Below, piece by piece: positions 1-5,998 of a DNA stretch of 9,038 nt (position 1 is its first letter; every line of letters starts with the position of its first letter). The notes below the pieces were generated by a model. The model worked only from the letters and a program-made list of their open reading frames with translations, made no database searches and was not told where the DNA came from. Made by a program: the position numbers and the translations under genes. Source of the stretch: Alphaproteobacteria bacterium (GTDB lineage: Bacteria > Pseudomonadota > Alphaproteobacteria > Micavibrionales > Micavibrionaceae); the NCBI GenBank assembly GCA_030639165.1, contig DAOWDF010000132.1, positions 1 through 9,038 of the forward strand, in the 5' to 3' direction.

Positions 1-468
1 ATTTACAATATTTTTGGGTCTATGGATGGATTATATTTTAGCTTGAGCGAGCAAACGCTTGATGATTTATCACGAAAACTTTCCAATCCAGCTCTCTATT
101 CTAAAAAAGCGTCAGTATCGGATAATATTAAAATAATGGCAGAAGAATATATAAAGTTTGCCAAAGATAATAAACAGCTATGGCTTATGATATTTAATCA
201 TACACTTCCACAAGGTGAGGACGCACCCGAGTGGTATAGCGATAAAGTAAAAAATCTTTTTACACCGCTTGAGAAGCTGCTTGCCCCGTTATTCGCATCT
301 GATAAATCAAGCGAAAAAATAACTGCCGCACGAGTGCTCTGGTCATCAGTGCATGGTATTTGCTTTATGGATGAAACCAATAAGATGACTCTTGTTAGTA
401 ACGAGAGCTCACTTGATTTAGCTAATTACCTGATTGATAATTTTATATCTGGCATTCAAAATAAATAA
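1..468 (+). CDS. TetR/AcrR-family transcriptional regulator with WHG-type C-terminal domain, 5' truncated
   Basis: The frame is open from base 1, so the gene begins left of the window; the ATG at 22 is internal. The first residues, IYNIFGSMDGLYF, match the end of the TetR helix-turn-helix (family form: lYnhFgskegLy), so most of the DNA-binding domain is missing here. The remaining approx. 130 residues are a helical ligand-binding and dimerisation domain. It has WLMIFNHTLP at 61-70 of the fragment, a PEW at 76-78, and RVLWSSVHGI at 111-120. This W-x-x-x-H-G signature is what I know from the WHG (TetR_C_33-type) domain. TetR proteins act as cytoplasmic dimers that leave their operator when a small ligand binds. 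The target genes are probably to the left, since the gene to the right is convergent. The ligand cannot be told from sequence. A short TAAA tandem at the end puts TAA stops in all three frames, and no terminator hairpin is visible before bioB. Confidence 0.85.
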   Translation: MYNIFGSMDGLYFSLSEQTLDDLSRKLSNPALYSKKASVSDNIKIMAEEYIKFAKDNKQLWLMIFNHTLPQGEDAPEWYSDKVKNLFTPLEKLLAPLFASDKSSEKITAARVLWSSVHGICFMDETNKMTLVSNESSLDLANYLIDNFISGIQNK

Positions 469-476
469 ATAAATAA

Positions 477-1466
477 TTAAGCCACTTTTTTATTATCTTC
501 ATCTTTAAACGGAGCGCGTGGCTTTATGCCTAACTTTCCTAGCAATTCATAATCTGCATCTTTTTCAGGATTGGGAGTGGTAAGCAGCTTTTCACCAGTG
601 AAAATTGCATTTGCCCCTGCCATAAATGCCATAGCTTGTGCTTCTTTTGAAATCGTTAAACGACCAGCAGAAAGCCTTACCATAGCTTTTGGCATCAAAA
701 TACGCGCAACAGCAATTGCTCTAATCCAGTCAAAAATGTCCAGCATCTCATTTTCAGCCATCGGCGTTCCCTCAACCGGTACAAGCATGTTTATCGGCAC
801 GCTTTCAGGTTGTGGATTGAGATTTGCTAGAGTGTGAAGCAGGGAGATGCGGTCATCATCGCTCTCGCCCAGCCCTAATATTCCGCCACAACAAGAAGCT
901 ATCCCTGCTTTGGCAACATTTTTAAGGGTATCAAGGCGATCATCATAGTTGCGTGTACTAACCACCTTGTCATAGAACTCACGGGAAGTGTCAAGGTTGT
1001 GATTATAGGCTTTTAGTCCAGCCTCCTTCAGGCGCACTGCTTGTGGCTCGCTCAACATTCCAAGAGTAACGCACGCCTCCATGCCCATATCGGTAACGCC
1101 CTGCACCATATCGCAAACTCGATCAAATGCGCGCCCGTCCAGTACTTTTGGCCATGCCGCGCCCATACAAAATCTGGTTGATCCGCTTTCTTTGGCTTTG
1201 CGCGCCTGATCAAGCACTTCTTCTGTTTTAAGTAGAACTTCTTTTTCCAGCTCTGCATCATTATGCAAGCTCTGCGAGCAATAGCCGCAATCTTCGGTAC
1301 AGCCTCCAGTTTTAATCGAAAGCAGCGTACACATCTGCATTTCATTTGGAGTATGGTTGGCGCGGTGAACGCCCGCCGCGTCATATACTAAATCAAGCAA
1401 TGGGCGGTTATAGAGGTCTGTAACCTCTGCGAGAGTTATGCTCTCATTATTTTGTATATTACTCAT
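477..1466 (-). CDS. bioB: Biotin synthase BioB
   Basis: Radical-SAM enzyme that inserts sulfur into dethiobiotin, the last step of biotin synthesis, in the cytoplasm. In numbering from the longer start at 1472 (331 residues) the radical-SAM cysteines are C58, C62 and C65 in GGCTEDCGYCSQS. The ligands of the second, [2Fe-2S] cluster are C102 (RFCMGAAW), C134 (EACVTLGM), C194 (ASCCGGILGLGE) and R266 (VRLSAGR). These line up with E. coli C53/C57/C60, C97, C128, C188 and R260, so every catalytic ligand is present. YNHNLDTS at 156-163 is also typical. Length fits the family (E. coli 346). I prefer the ATG at 1466: the AGG at 1475-1477 (read on the - strand) lies 8 nt before it but only 2 nt before the ATG at 1472. 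No other bio gene is in the window, so bioB is unlinked or at an operon edge. It converges on the tetR gene with an 8-bp gap. Confidence 0.97.
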   Translation of the reverse strand: MSNIQNNESITLAEVTDLYNRPLLDLVYDAAGVHRANHTPNEMQMCTLLSIKTGGCTEDCGYCSQSLHNDAELEKEVLLKTEEVLDQARKAKESGSTRFCMGAAWPKVLDGRAFDRVCDMVQGVTDMGMEACVTLGMLSEPQAVRLKEAGLKAYNHNLDTSREFYDKVVSTRNYDDRLDTLKNVAKAGIASCCGGILGLGESDDDRISLLHTLANLNPQPESVPINMLVPVEGTPMAENEMLDIFDWIRAIAVARILMPKAMVRLSAGRLTISKEAQAMAFMAGANAIFTGEKLLTTPNPEKDADYELLGKLGIKPRAPFKDEDNKKVA

Positions 1467-1506
1467 AGGCATAACCTAGCTATCACTTTCAGATTGGTCA
1501 AGAAAT

Positions 1507-1534
1507 ATGATAAATTAGTTATAGGGTTTGTTAA
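1507..1534 (-). promoter_or_regulatory. Probable sigma70-type promoter of bioB
   Basis: Read on the - strand, TTAACA (1534-1529) and TATCAT (1512-1507) are separated by 16 bp. Each matches the consensus -35 or -10 at 5 of 6 positions. Transcription would start near 1500, leaving a leader of about 34 nt before the ATG at 1466. I looked for a BirA-type dyad (TTGTAAACC arms) and a BioR box (TTATxxATAA type) here and found neither, so how bioB is regulated is not visible. The promoter overlaps the region that must also hold the promoter of the divergent gene at 1590. Confidence 0.45.
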
Positions 1535-1589
1535 CCATTACTCATGTACAATATACGATTGCAAGAATATCAATTAAGGGGATCTATCA

Positions 1590-2015
1590 ATGAAAAAGTT
1601 TTTATTCACAACAATGCTATCAAGCGCATTAGTTCTATCATTATCAGTAAATACTGCGAACGCAAAAGACCGTCAAGAAAGACGGGCTGAGCATAAGGAA
1701 AATGTTCAGGATCATAAGGAAAACGTTCAGGAACATCGTGAAAACAGGCAGGAAAGGCGCGAAGATTATGAAGAGCATGTTGAAGAGATGAAGGAAATGC
1801 GCGCTGAACATAAGGAGGATGTTCAAGAGCACCGCGAAGATATCCAAGAGCATGTTGAGGAGATTGAAGAAAGACGCGCCGAGCATAAGGAAAACGTTCA
1901 AGAGCGACGAGAAGATGTGCAAGAAAAGCGCGAAGAGCATAGAGAAAATGTTAAGGAACGCCGCAGTGATCGTGTAGAAAAAGCAAAAGAACGTAAGAGC
2001 AAAAGAAAAGAATAG
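1590..2015 (+). CDS. Small exported, highly charged helical repeat protein of unknown function
   Basis: 141 residues. An N-terminal signal peptide is clear: MKK, a hydrophobic core to about residue 20, then a Sec-type site NANA|KD after A25. The start is supported by AGGGG at 1577-1581, 8 nt before the ATG. The mature part (about 116 residues) is almost entirely E, R, K, H, D, Q, N and V, with no proline, glycine, cysteine or tryptophan. It should form one long, strongly charged helix. A 7-residue rhythm is visible: the isolated hydrophobic residues V39, V46, Y60 and M67, then V78, I85 and I92, then V103 and V110, mostly sit 7 apart. With one hydrophobic residue per turn-pair this is a weak coiled coil or a single stable helix. 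The last 20 residues are strongly basic (KERRSDRVEK, KERKSKRK). I recognise no family. A periplasmic or surface helical spacer, or a binder of polyanions, would fit, but this is speculation. The gene stands alone, divergent from bioB. Confidence 0.8.
   Translation: MKKFLFTTMLSSALVLSLSVNTANAKDRQERRAEHKENVQDHKENVQEHRENRQERREDYEEHVEEMKEMRAEHKEDVQEHREDIQEHVEEIEERRAEHKENVQERREDVQEKREEHRENVKERRSDRVEKAKERKSKRKE
1683..1904 (+). repeat. Internal repeats in the charged helical protein (RAEHKE[N/D]VQ units)
   Basis: The decapeptide RAEHKE[N/D]VQ[E/D] occurs at residues 32-41, 71-80 and 96-105 of the gene starting at 1590. Related 7-residue units (DHKENVQ, EHRENRQ, ERREDVQ, EHREDIQ) fill the space between. 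At the DNA level, CATAAGGA recurs at 1692, 1713, 1809 and 1884, with spacings of 21, 96 and 75 bp. All are multiples of three, so gain or loss of units would keep the frame. Confidence 0.75.
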
Positions 2016-2658
2016 AACTGACGAGTTATAATTTACGTGATCAATACTTAAACAAACATAATATTGGAGAGTTATATCTGGAAATGATTTTTATAGAGAT
2101 TGCAGGTTTTGGGTTACTAGCTGAAAACTAACACTTTATTTTTAAAGCGTGCTGACAATATAAGGCTTTTTGCTCACTATGATTTAAAAAGCCATGGCGA
2201 CAAATCTCAATTGGATCATTTCCAGCGTATAATTACCCTACCTTAACGCTCCCCCTCCTATCCCGATAAATCAAATCAAGCACATAACCAAATATATTGA
2301 ATTTATGTTGGAGCTATCCTTTTAGTGGATTTGCAAGGCCTAACTAACTGCAATCTGCCCATGCTGCTGAACTCGAGAATAACAAAAGTAATATAAGGCT
2401 AAAAATGCCATATATAAAAGACTTCCGCATAATTATATATTTAGCAATATTCGTTTCAGTTTATGACGTTTATAATTGAATTGATATCTAACTAAAATAT
2501 ACTGATACCAGCAATTTTACAGGCAGTGTGCGTAGGTAAGAGCTAGCTATTCTCGTTAATTGCATGATTTACCTGATTATGCGCAATGCTGCTGCGTAAG
2601 CTCCCATGAAAAAAGTTTTGATTAAAGCTGAATATATGAGAATATCTATCAGAAAGAC
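2016..2658. other. 643-bp stretch without an intact gene
   Basis: All six frames are broken by frequent stops. The only structured content I can support is the pilin-like relic on the - strand at 2128-2430. No tRNA fold, rRNA, IS end or clear rho-independent terminator is visible. The part from 2431 to 2658 must hold the promoter of the symporter gene. A TTGATT at 2618-2623 is the only -35-like element, and no good -10 follows at the right distance. Confidence 0.6.
2128..2430 (-). pseudogene. Decayed gene for a small secreted, possibly VirB2/TrbC-like pilin protein
   Basis: Reading the - strand from the ATG at 2430, the first 28 codons encode a clean Sec signal peptide: MRKSFIYGIF, a run of leucines, SSSAAWA, then DCS. 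They end at a TAG (2376-2374). The same frame continues with LGLANPLKG, a TAG, then FNIFGYVLDLIYRDRRG, a TAA, then LYAGNDP and NHSEQKALYCQHALKIK, to a TAG at 2128. The total of about 100 codons equals the usual size of VirB2/TrbC-type pilin subunits. The order signal peptide, NPL, helix, IYAG, small C-terminal helix also resembles that fold. In the +1 frame, RFVAMAF lies where the family would have GFxFVxARG, which suggests compensating indels. Stops and frame slips mean it cannot make the full protein. The family assignment comes from memory of motifs and is weak. The alternative is a real 28-residue secreted peptide followed by noise. No good ribosome site precedes the ATG. Confidence 0.38.
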
Positions 2659-2673
2659 ATGAGGTTAAGTAAT

Positions 2674-3957
2674 ATGGAATTAAAATTGCATTGGCAAATT
2701 CTTATTGCCATCGTTGCTGCTGCAACTATTGGATCTGTAATTGATAAAGAAACTGCCATCCTTGGCATTGCATTTTACGATATTTTTGATTTTATCGGCA
2801 CACTTTTCCTTAACGCTCTAAAAATGCTTATTGTCCCGCTTGTTCTTTCCTCAATAATTTGCGGTGTAAGCGGTCTTGGTAATGAGGAAGGTTTGGGCCG
2901 AATGGGTGGCAAGACCATTGGTTTTTATATGTTATCAAGTTTACTGGCTATATTAGTTGGTTTGGCTTTTGTTAATGTTATGCAACCAGGGGTAATTGAT
3001 GGAGAGGCAGCAGGGGATCGGCTAAATTTAAGTTCACCTAGCGCCGTATCCTCACAATTAGAGCGCGTAGAAGGCCGTGGAGCAGGGGATATCACAGCAG
3101 TTTTCTTAAGAATGGTTCCTAGTAATGTGGTAAAGGCAGCCGCGGAAGGGCAGATGCTTGGTCTTATTTGCTTCGGAATCCTATTTGGTTTCTTTATGTC
3201 GCGTATAAAAGAAGAGTATAAACAAACTCTAACAAATTTTTGGCAGGGTATCTTTGAAACCATGATGGCAATCACCATGTTTGTCATGAAATTTGCACCG
3301 ATAGGCGTGTTTGGTCTGGTGGCGAAAACTATTACAGTCACGGGTTTTGATGCATTTCAGCCATTACTACTATTTTTTATCACAGTGTTTTTAGCATTAG
3401 CATGTCATGCTTTTATAATATTGCCGCTACTCTTGAAGTTTATTGGCCGCGTTGATAACCCGTTACTTCATTATAAGGCTATGATGCCGGCGCTCCTCAC
3501 TGCATTCTCCACGGCTTCATCATCTGGAACACTGCCAATAACTATGGAATGTATGGAGAAAAATGCCAAAGTTTCAAACAAAACCACCTCTTTTGTGCTG
3601 CCACTTGGAGCTACGGTGAATATGGATGGAACAGCGCTTTATGAATGTGTTGCCGCTATATTTATTGCCCAAGCTTATGGCTTGGATTTAAGTTTTGCTA
3701 CCCAATTTATTGTTGTTGTAACGGCGCTTTTAACCTCTGTAGGCGTAGCTGGCATTCCTGCGGCAAGTCTTGTTGCAATCACTGTTATTCTTGGTGTTAT
3801 TGGGCTGCCTCTTGAAGGTATAGGCATGCTTCTCGTCACAGACCGCATTTTAGATATGATGCGAACTTCTGTAAATGTTTTTAGTGACAGCTGTTGTGCG
3901 GTAATTATTGCAAAGACAGAAGGCGAGGAGGGTGTGCTTGAGGGTGATTTTAATTAG
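2674..3957 (+). CDS. Dicarboxylate/amino acid:cation symporter (SLC1/DAACS family, probably acidic substrates)
   Basis: Secondary transporter of the inner membrane that takes up glutamate, aspartate or C4-dicarboxylates with Na+ or H+. In numbering from the ATG at 2659 (432 residues) the family landmarks appear in order. There are hydrophobic helices from about residue 10; the HP1 serine motif SSSGTLP is at 287-293 and the TM7 cation motif NMDGT at 321-325. The HP2 loop GVAGIP is at 362-367, and the TM8 substrate site DRILDMMRTSVNV is at 395-407. D399, R402 and N406 correspond to GltPh D394, R397 and N401. The arginine is the residue that selects a side-chain carboxylate, so an acidic substrate is likely. 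GltP, GltT and DctA cannot be told apart with confidence. Start: GAGG at 2661-2664 lies 9 nt before the ATG at 2674 (MELK), while the ATG at 2659 has only a weak AGAAAG, so I chose 2674 (427 residues). The gene is monocistronic by context: both neighbours are at least 240 bp from another + strand gene. Confidence 0.93.
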   Translation: MELKLHWQILIAIVAAATIGSVIDKETAILGIAFYDIFDFIGTLFLNALKMLIVPLVLSSIICGVSGLGNEEGLGRMGGKTIGFYMLSSLLAILVGLAFVNVMQPGVIDGEAAGDRLNLSSPSAVSSQLERVEGRGAGDITAVFLRMVPSNVVKAAAEGQMLGLICFGILFGFFMSRIKEEYKQTLTNFWQGIFETMMAITMFVMKFAPIGVFGLVAKTITVTGFDAFQPLLLFFITVFLALACHAFIILPLLLKFIGRVDNPLLHYKAMMPALLTAFSTASSSGTLPITMECMEKNAKVSNKTTSFVLPLGATVNMDGTALYECVAAIFIAQAYGLDLSFATQFIVVVTALLTSVGVAGIPAASLVAITVILGVIGLPLEGIGMLLVTDRILDMMRTSVNVFSDSCCAVIIAKTEGEEGVLEGDFN

Positions 3958-4043
3958 TGCATTCAGTAAGCAAGGGTTAGACTGAGGCGTTAAAGAACTT
4001 AAGGCTTGCTAGCTGATCTGCGGCTGTTCCTTATTCAGTATTT

Positions 4044-4060
4044 CTATAATTTCACTATAG
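4044..4060. promoter_or_regulatory. Dyad CTATA-N7-TATAG just upstream of the tpsB promoter
   Basis: CTATA (4044-4048) and TATAG (4056-4060) form a perfect 5-bp inverted repeat with a 7-bp centre. The right arm is itself part of the 8-bp palindrome ACTATAGT at 4054-4061. The dyad ends 4 bp before the -35 hexamer at 4065, the place where an activator or a repressor would touch RNA polymerase. In AT-rich DNA such a dyad can arise by chance, so this is only a candidate operator. Confidence 0.25.
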
Positions 4061-4064
4061 TTCA

Positions 4065-4093
4065 TTGATATTTTACAAAACAATCTATATAAT
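4065..4093 (+). promoter_or_regulatory. Strong sigma70-type promoter for tpsB
   Basis: TTGATA at 4065-4070 (5 of 6 to TTGACA) and TATAAT at 4088-4093 (6 of 6) are spaced by exactly 17 bp. It is the best promoter match I found in the window. Transcription should begin near 4100, giving a leader of about 107 nt before the tpsB ATG, long enough to hold the two hairpins at 4107-4132 and 4151-4172. Confidence 0.6.
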
Positions 4094-4106
4094 GCATTTT
4101 GTTTAT

Positions 4107-4132
4107 GCTTGAACTTAGTGGTTTAAGCTTTT
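4107..4132 (+). terminator. Hairpin plus T-run in the tpsB leader: attenuator-like or weak intrinsic terminator
   Basis: GCTTGAAC (4107-4114) pairs with GTTTAAGC (4121-4128) over 8 bp, including one G-U pair in RNA. The loop is 6 nt (TTAGTG) and TTTT (4129-4132) follows directly. It has the layout of a rho-independent terminator, though the stem is only half G+C. It begins about 7 nt after the predicted start site, so it would cut off tpsB transcripts very early or serve as a protective 5' stem. It could also stop read-through from the symporter gene, which ends 149 bp upstream. Confidence 0.4.
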
Positions 4133-4150
4133 AATTGGATTGATATATTT

Positions 4151-4172
4151 GGGTTTTATATATAAAAAACCC
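4151..4172 (+). other. Second inverted repeat in the tpsB leader
   Basis: GGGTTTT (4151-4157) and AAAACCC (4166-4172) form a perfect 7-bp stem around an 8-nt loop. It ends 34 nt before the tpsB start codon. No T-run follows, so it is not a normal terminator. Together with a start codon that has no clear Shine-Dalgarno sequence, it could influence translation or mRNA stability. Half of the stem is A-U, so stability is modest. Confidence 0.35.
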
Positions 4173-4206
4173 TTAATAAATAAACTTTAAATTATATGGT
4201 GCTATT

Positions 4207-5886
4207 ATGAATAGATGTTTAAAATTATCGTTGCTGGCTGTAGCTGGTGTTAGTTTGGTACTAGCTAATGATGTGTTGGCTCAGACGGTTCCATCTACTG
4301 CTGATTCTAGTGTTATTATACAGAATATTGAGGAAGAGCGCCGTGCTCCTGCTAATCTGGAAAGTCAATTTACACTTCAGGGGGAGCATGCAGATGAGGA
4401 TTTTCCTGCGGAGAAGATATTTACATTGCAGAATGTCATTCTTGATGGATCAACTGTTTATCTTCAAGCTGACATAGAACTACTTTTGGCGGAATACCTA
4501 GGCAAGGAGGTCTCTTTTGCAGATCTTAATGCTATGTCTATCGCGCTCACCAGAAAATATCGCGCAGATGGCTATATGTTTTCCCGTGTATTTCTTGCGC
4601 CGCAGGAAATAACAGGTGGAGTTGTTCACCTTGAGGCTCTCGAGGGGCGTTTGACCGAAGTTGAGGTGGTTGGCGAATTTAAAGATGATCAGGGGTTAAT
4701 CCAGAAGTTGGCAGAAAAGATCAGGTCTGATGGGCCTTCTAACTCTGCTGATCTTGAGCGTTATCTTTTGCTTATAGATGATTTGCCAGGCATTAAGGCT
4801 CGTAGTGTGTTGCAGAAATCTACTACTCCGGGCGGTGGTAAATTAATAATTACGATTGATCAGGATGATTTTGAAGGATCTGGTAGCATTGATAATCGGG
4901 GTTCAAGATTTTTAGGTCAGACCAGAGGAACTGTTGTTGGGGCGTTTAATTCGCTATTTGGAAGGCATGATCGTACGACATTGCGTAGTATTGCAACTAA
5001 AGACAGGGATGAACTTAGGTTTTTTGATATATCCCATGAAGAGCAGATTGGCAGTGAAGGAACAAGGTTTAAGGCGCGTTATGCTGTCACTCTTACAAAG
5101 CCTGGTTGGACATTAAAGCCACTTGATGTGGTTGGTAATTCACGTTTATTTGATTTCGAAATTATGCATCCTTTAATTCGCGGCAGACAATATAACCTTA
5201 ATTTTATTGGTGGTTATACGGCGATTAACTCTAAGTCCAAGATTTTGGGCGTGAGGGTTTCTGATGATAAGGTGCGTTATTTGCACGCTGGTGGTAGTTT
5301 TGATTTTACTGACTCTTTGGCTGGTGTAACGCAAGTTGATTTTGAGGTTGCTAAGGGTGTTGATTGGTTTGATTCAACAAGTAACGGGCTAGGGCGCACA
5401 AGAGCTAATGGTCAGCATAATTTTCTTCGTTCAAATCTTTCTGCAACTAGAATTCAAAGTCTAGCGGATAATCTTTCTGTGCAATTGTCTGGTGATGCTC
5501 AATATTCCGCAACGCCATTATTGGCTTCAGAAGAATTTTCTGTTGGTGGAGGCCAGTTTGGTAGAGCTTTTGATTCAGGTGAAATTACCGGTGATAGCGG
5601 TTTAGCTGGAGCTGTTGAACTTCGTTATGGTGATTTTGCAGAACATGAATATATAAAAAATTACCAGTTCTATGGTTTTTACGATATTGGAAAAGTTTGG
5701 AATAAAAATCCTGTAGTAGCAGAGCTATCTCGTGAGTCTTTGGCCTCTGCTGGTGTCGGGGTTCGCTTTAATCTAGAAAGCGATATTTCAGGCTATCTTG
5801 AGATTGGTAAGCCCTTAACTCATGTCGTCAGTTCTGATAGTGATGATAATTTCAGAATATTTTTTAGTCTTCTAAAGCGCTTCTAA
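4207..5886 (+). CDS. Two-partner secretion outer-membrane exporter TpsB (ShlB/FhaC/HecB family)
   Basis: 559 residues, a normal family length. TpsB proteins are Omp85-superfamily barrels that recognise the TPS domain of one TpsA partner in the periplasm and pass it through the outer membrane. A signal peptide (cleavage probably VLA|QT after A25) is followed by a linker and a POTRA_2 domain at about 71-149. This contains FTLQNVILDG, the helix LNAMSIALTRKYRADGYMFS and LEALEGRLTEVEVVGEF. A second POTRA lies at about 150-220 and the ShlB-type 16-strand barrel at about 225-559. The L6-loop motif, VRGY/F in most members, reads FGRAF at 451-455 in GGGQFGRAFDSGEITGDSG; the arginine is kept. The protein ends in KRF, the terminal aromatic of outer-membrane barrels recognised by the BAM complex. 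No strong ribosome site precedes the ATG; GGTG at 4199-4202 is the only purine-rich element. The tpsA gene starts 112 bp downstream on the same strand, the usual B-A order. Its cargo is therefore that protein. Confidence 0.93.
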   Translation: MNRCLKLSLLAVAGVSLVLANDVLAQTVPSTADSSVIIQNIEEERRAPANLESQFTLQGEHADEDFPAEKIFTLQNVILDGSTVYLQADIELLLAEYLGKEVSFADLNAMSIALTRKYRADGYMFSRVFLAPQEITGGVVHLEALEGRLTEVEVVGEFKDDQGLIQKLAEKIRSDGPSNSADLERYLLLIDDLPGIKARSVLQKSTTPGGGKLIITIDQDDFEGSGSIDNRGSRFLGQTRGTVVGAFNSLFGRHDRTTLRSIATKDRDELRFFDISHEEQIGSEGTRFKARYAVTLTKPGWTLKPLDVVGNSRLFDFEIMHPLIRGRQYNLNFIGGYTAINSKSKILGVRVSDDKVRYLHAGGSFDFTDSLAGVTQVDFEVAKGVDWFDSTSNGLGRTRANGQHNFLRSNLSATRIQSLADNLSVQLSGDAQYSATPLLASEEFSVGGGQFGRAFDSGEITGDSGLAGAVELRYGDFAEHEYIKNYQFYGFYDIGKVWNKNPVVAELSRESLASAGVGVRFNLESDISGYLEIGKPLTHVVSSDSDDNFRIFFSLLKRF

Positions 5887-5918
5887 TATAACGGTACGCA
5901 TACCTTTTGCATAAGAGT

Positions 5919-5947
5919 TTGCTTTTTGTTGTATAGTCTGGTATAAG
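5919..5947 (+). promoter_or_regulatory. Possible extended -10 promoter for tpsA
   Basis: TTGCTT (5919-5924) and TATAAG (5942-5947) are 17 bp apart, and TGG directly before the -10 makes an extended -10 (TGn) element. The -35 matches the consensus only in TTG. If used, transcription starts near 5954 with a leader of about 45 nt. This would let tpsA be made independently of, and in greater amount than, the exporter gene upstream. Otherwise tpsA would be read from the promoter at 4065. Confidence 0.4.
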
Positions 5948-5987
5948 ATCTTCATATCGAAAAATTAATGTTTTGTTAAGAATTGAT

Positions 5988-5991
5988 GGAG
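5988..5991 (+). promoter_or_regulatory. Shine-Dalgarno GGAG that fixes the tpsA start
   Basis: GGAG lies 7 nt before the ATG at 5999 and 10 nt before the adjacent in-frame ATG at 6002. The first ATG is the better placed. The only other early ATG codons (6113 and 6131) fall inside the signal peptide and have no such site. Confidence 0.6.
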
Positions 5992-5998
5992 ACTAGCC

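Noticed and set aside
458..476. TAAA tandem between tetR and bioB as a phase-variable repeat
   Set aside because: Only about three and a half units, located at and after the stop codon, so slippage would hardly change either protein.
1547..1552. TACAAT as -10 box for the charged repeat protein
   Set aside because: A good -10 match, but no acceptable -35 at 15-19 bp and no extended -10; the promoter of that gene could not be placed.
1644..1940. Minus-strand 98-codon open frame across the charged repeat gene
   Set aside because: Its Leu/Phe-rich repeats are the reverse complement of the GAA/AAG-rich repeats; no ribosome site, and the + strand gene has a signal peptide and a good start.
2164..2193. 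Perfect 8-bp inverted repeat GGCTTTTT / AAAAAGCC with a 14-nt loop
   Set aside because: No T-run follows on either strand, the loop is large, and it falls inside the decayed gene; chance in AT-rich DNA is the simplest reading.
2405..2479. Plus-strand 24-codon ORF (MPYIKDFRII, hydrophobic middle) with AAGG six bases before its ATG
   Set aside because: It lies opposite the hydrophobic signal-peptide segment and upstream DNA of the minus-strand relic. Its hydrophobicity is explained as antisense of that AT-rich stretch, and it has no further support.
3968..4012. Inverted repeat AGCAAG ... CTTGCT after the symporter gene, a possible terminator
   Set aside because: Only 6 bp of stem with arms more than 25 nt apart and no T-run, so it is not a credible intrinsic terminator.
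5893..5908. GGTA-CGCA-TACC followed by TTTT after the tpsB stop codon
   Set aside because: A 4-bp stem is too weak to terminate; tpsB and tpsA may still be partly co-transcribed.
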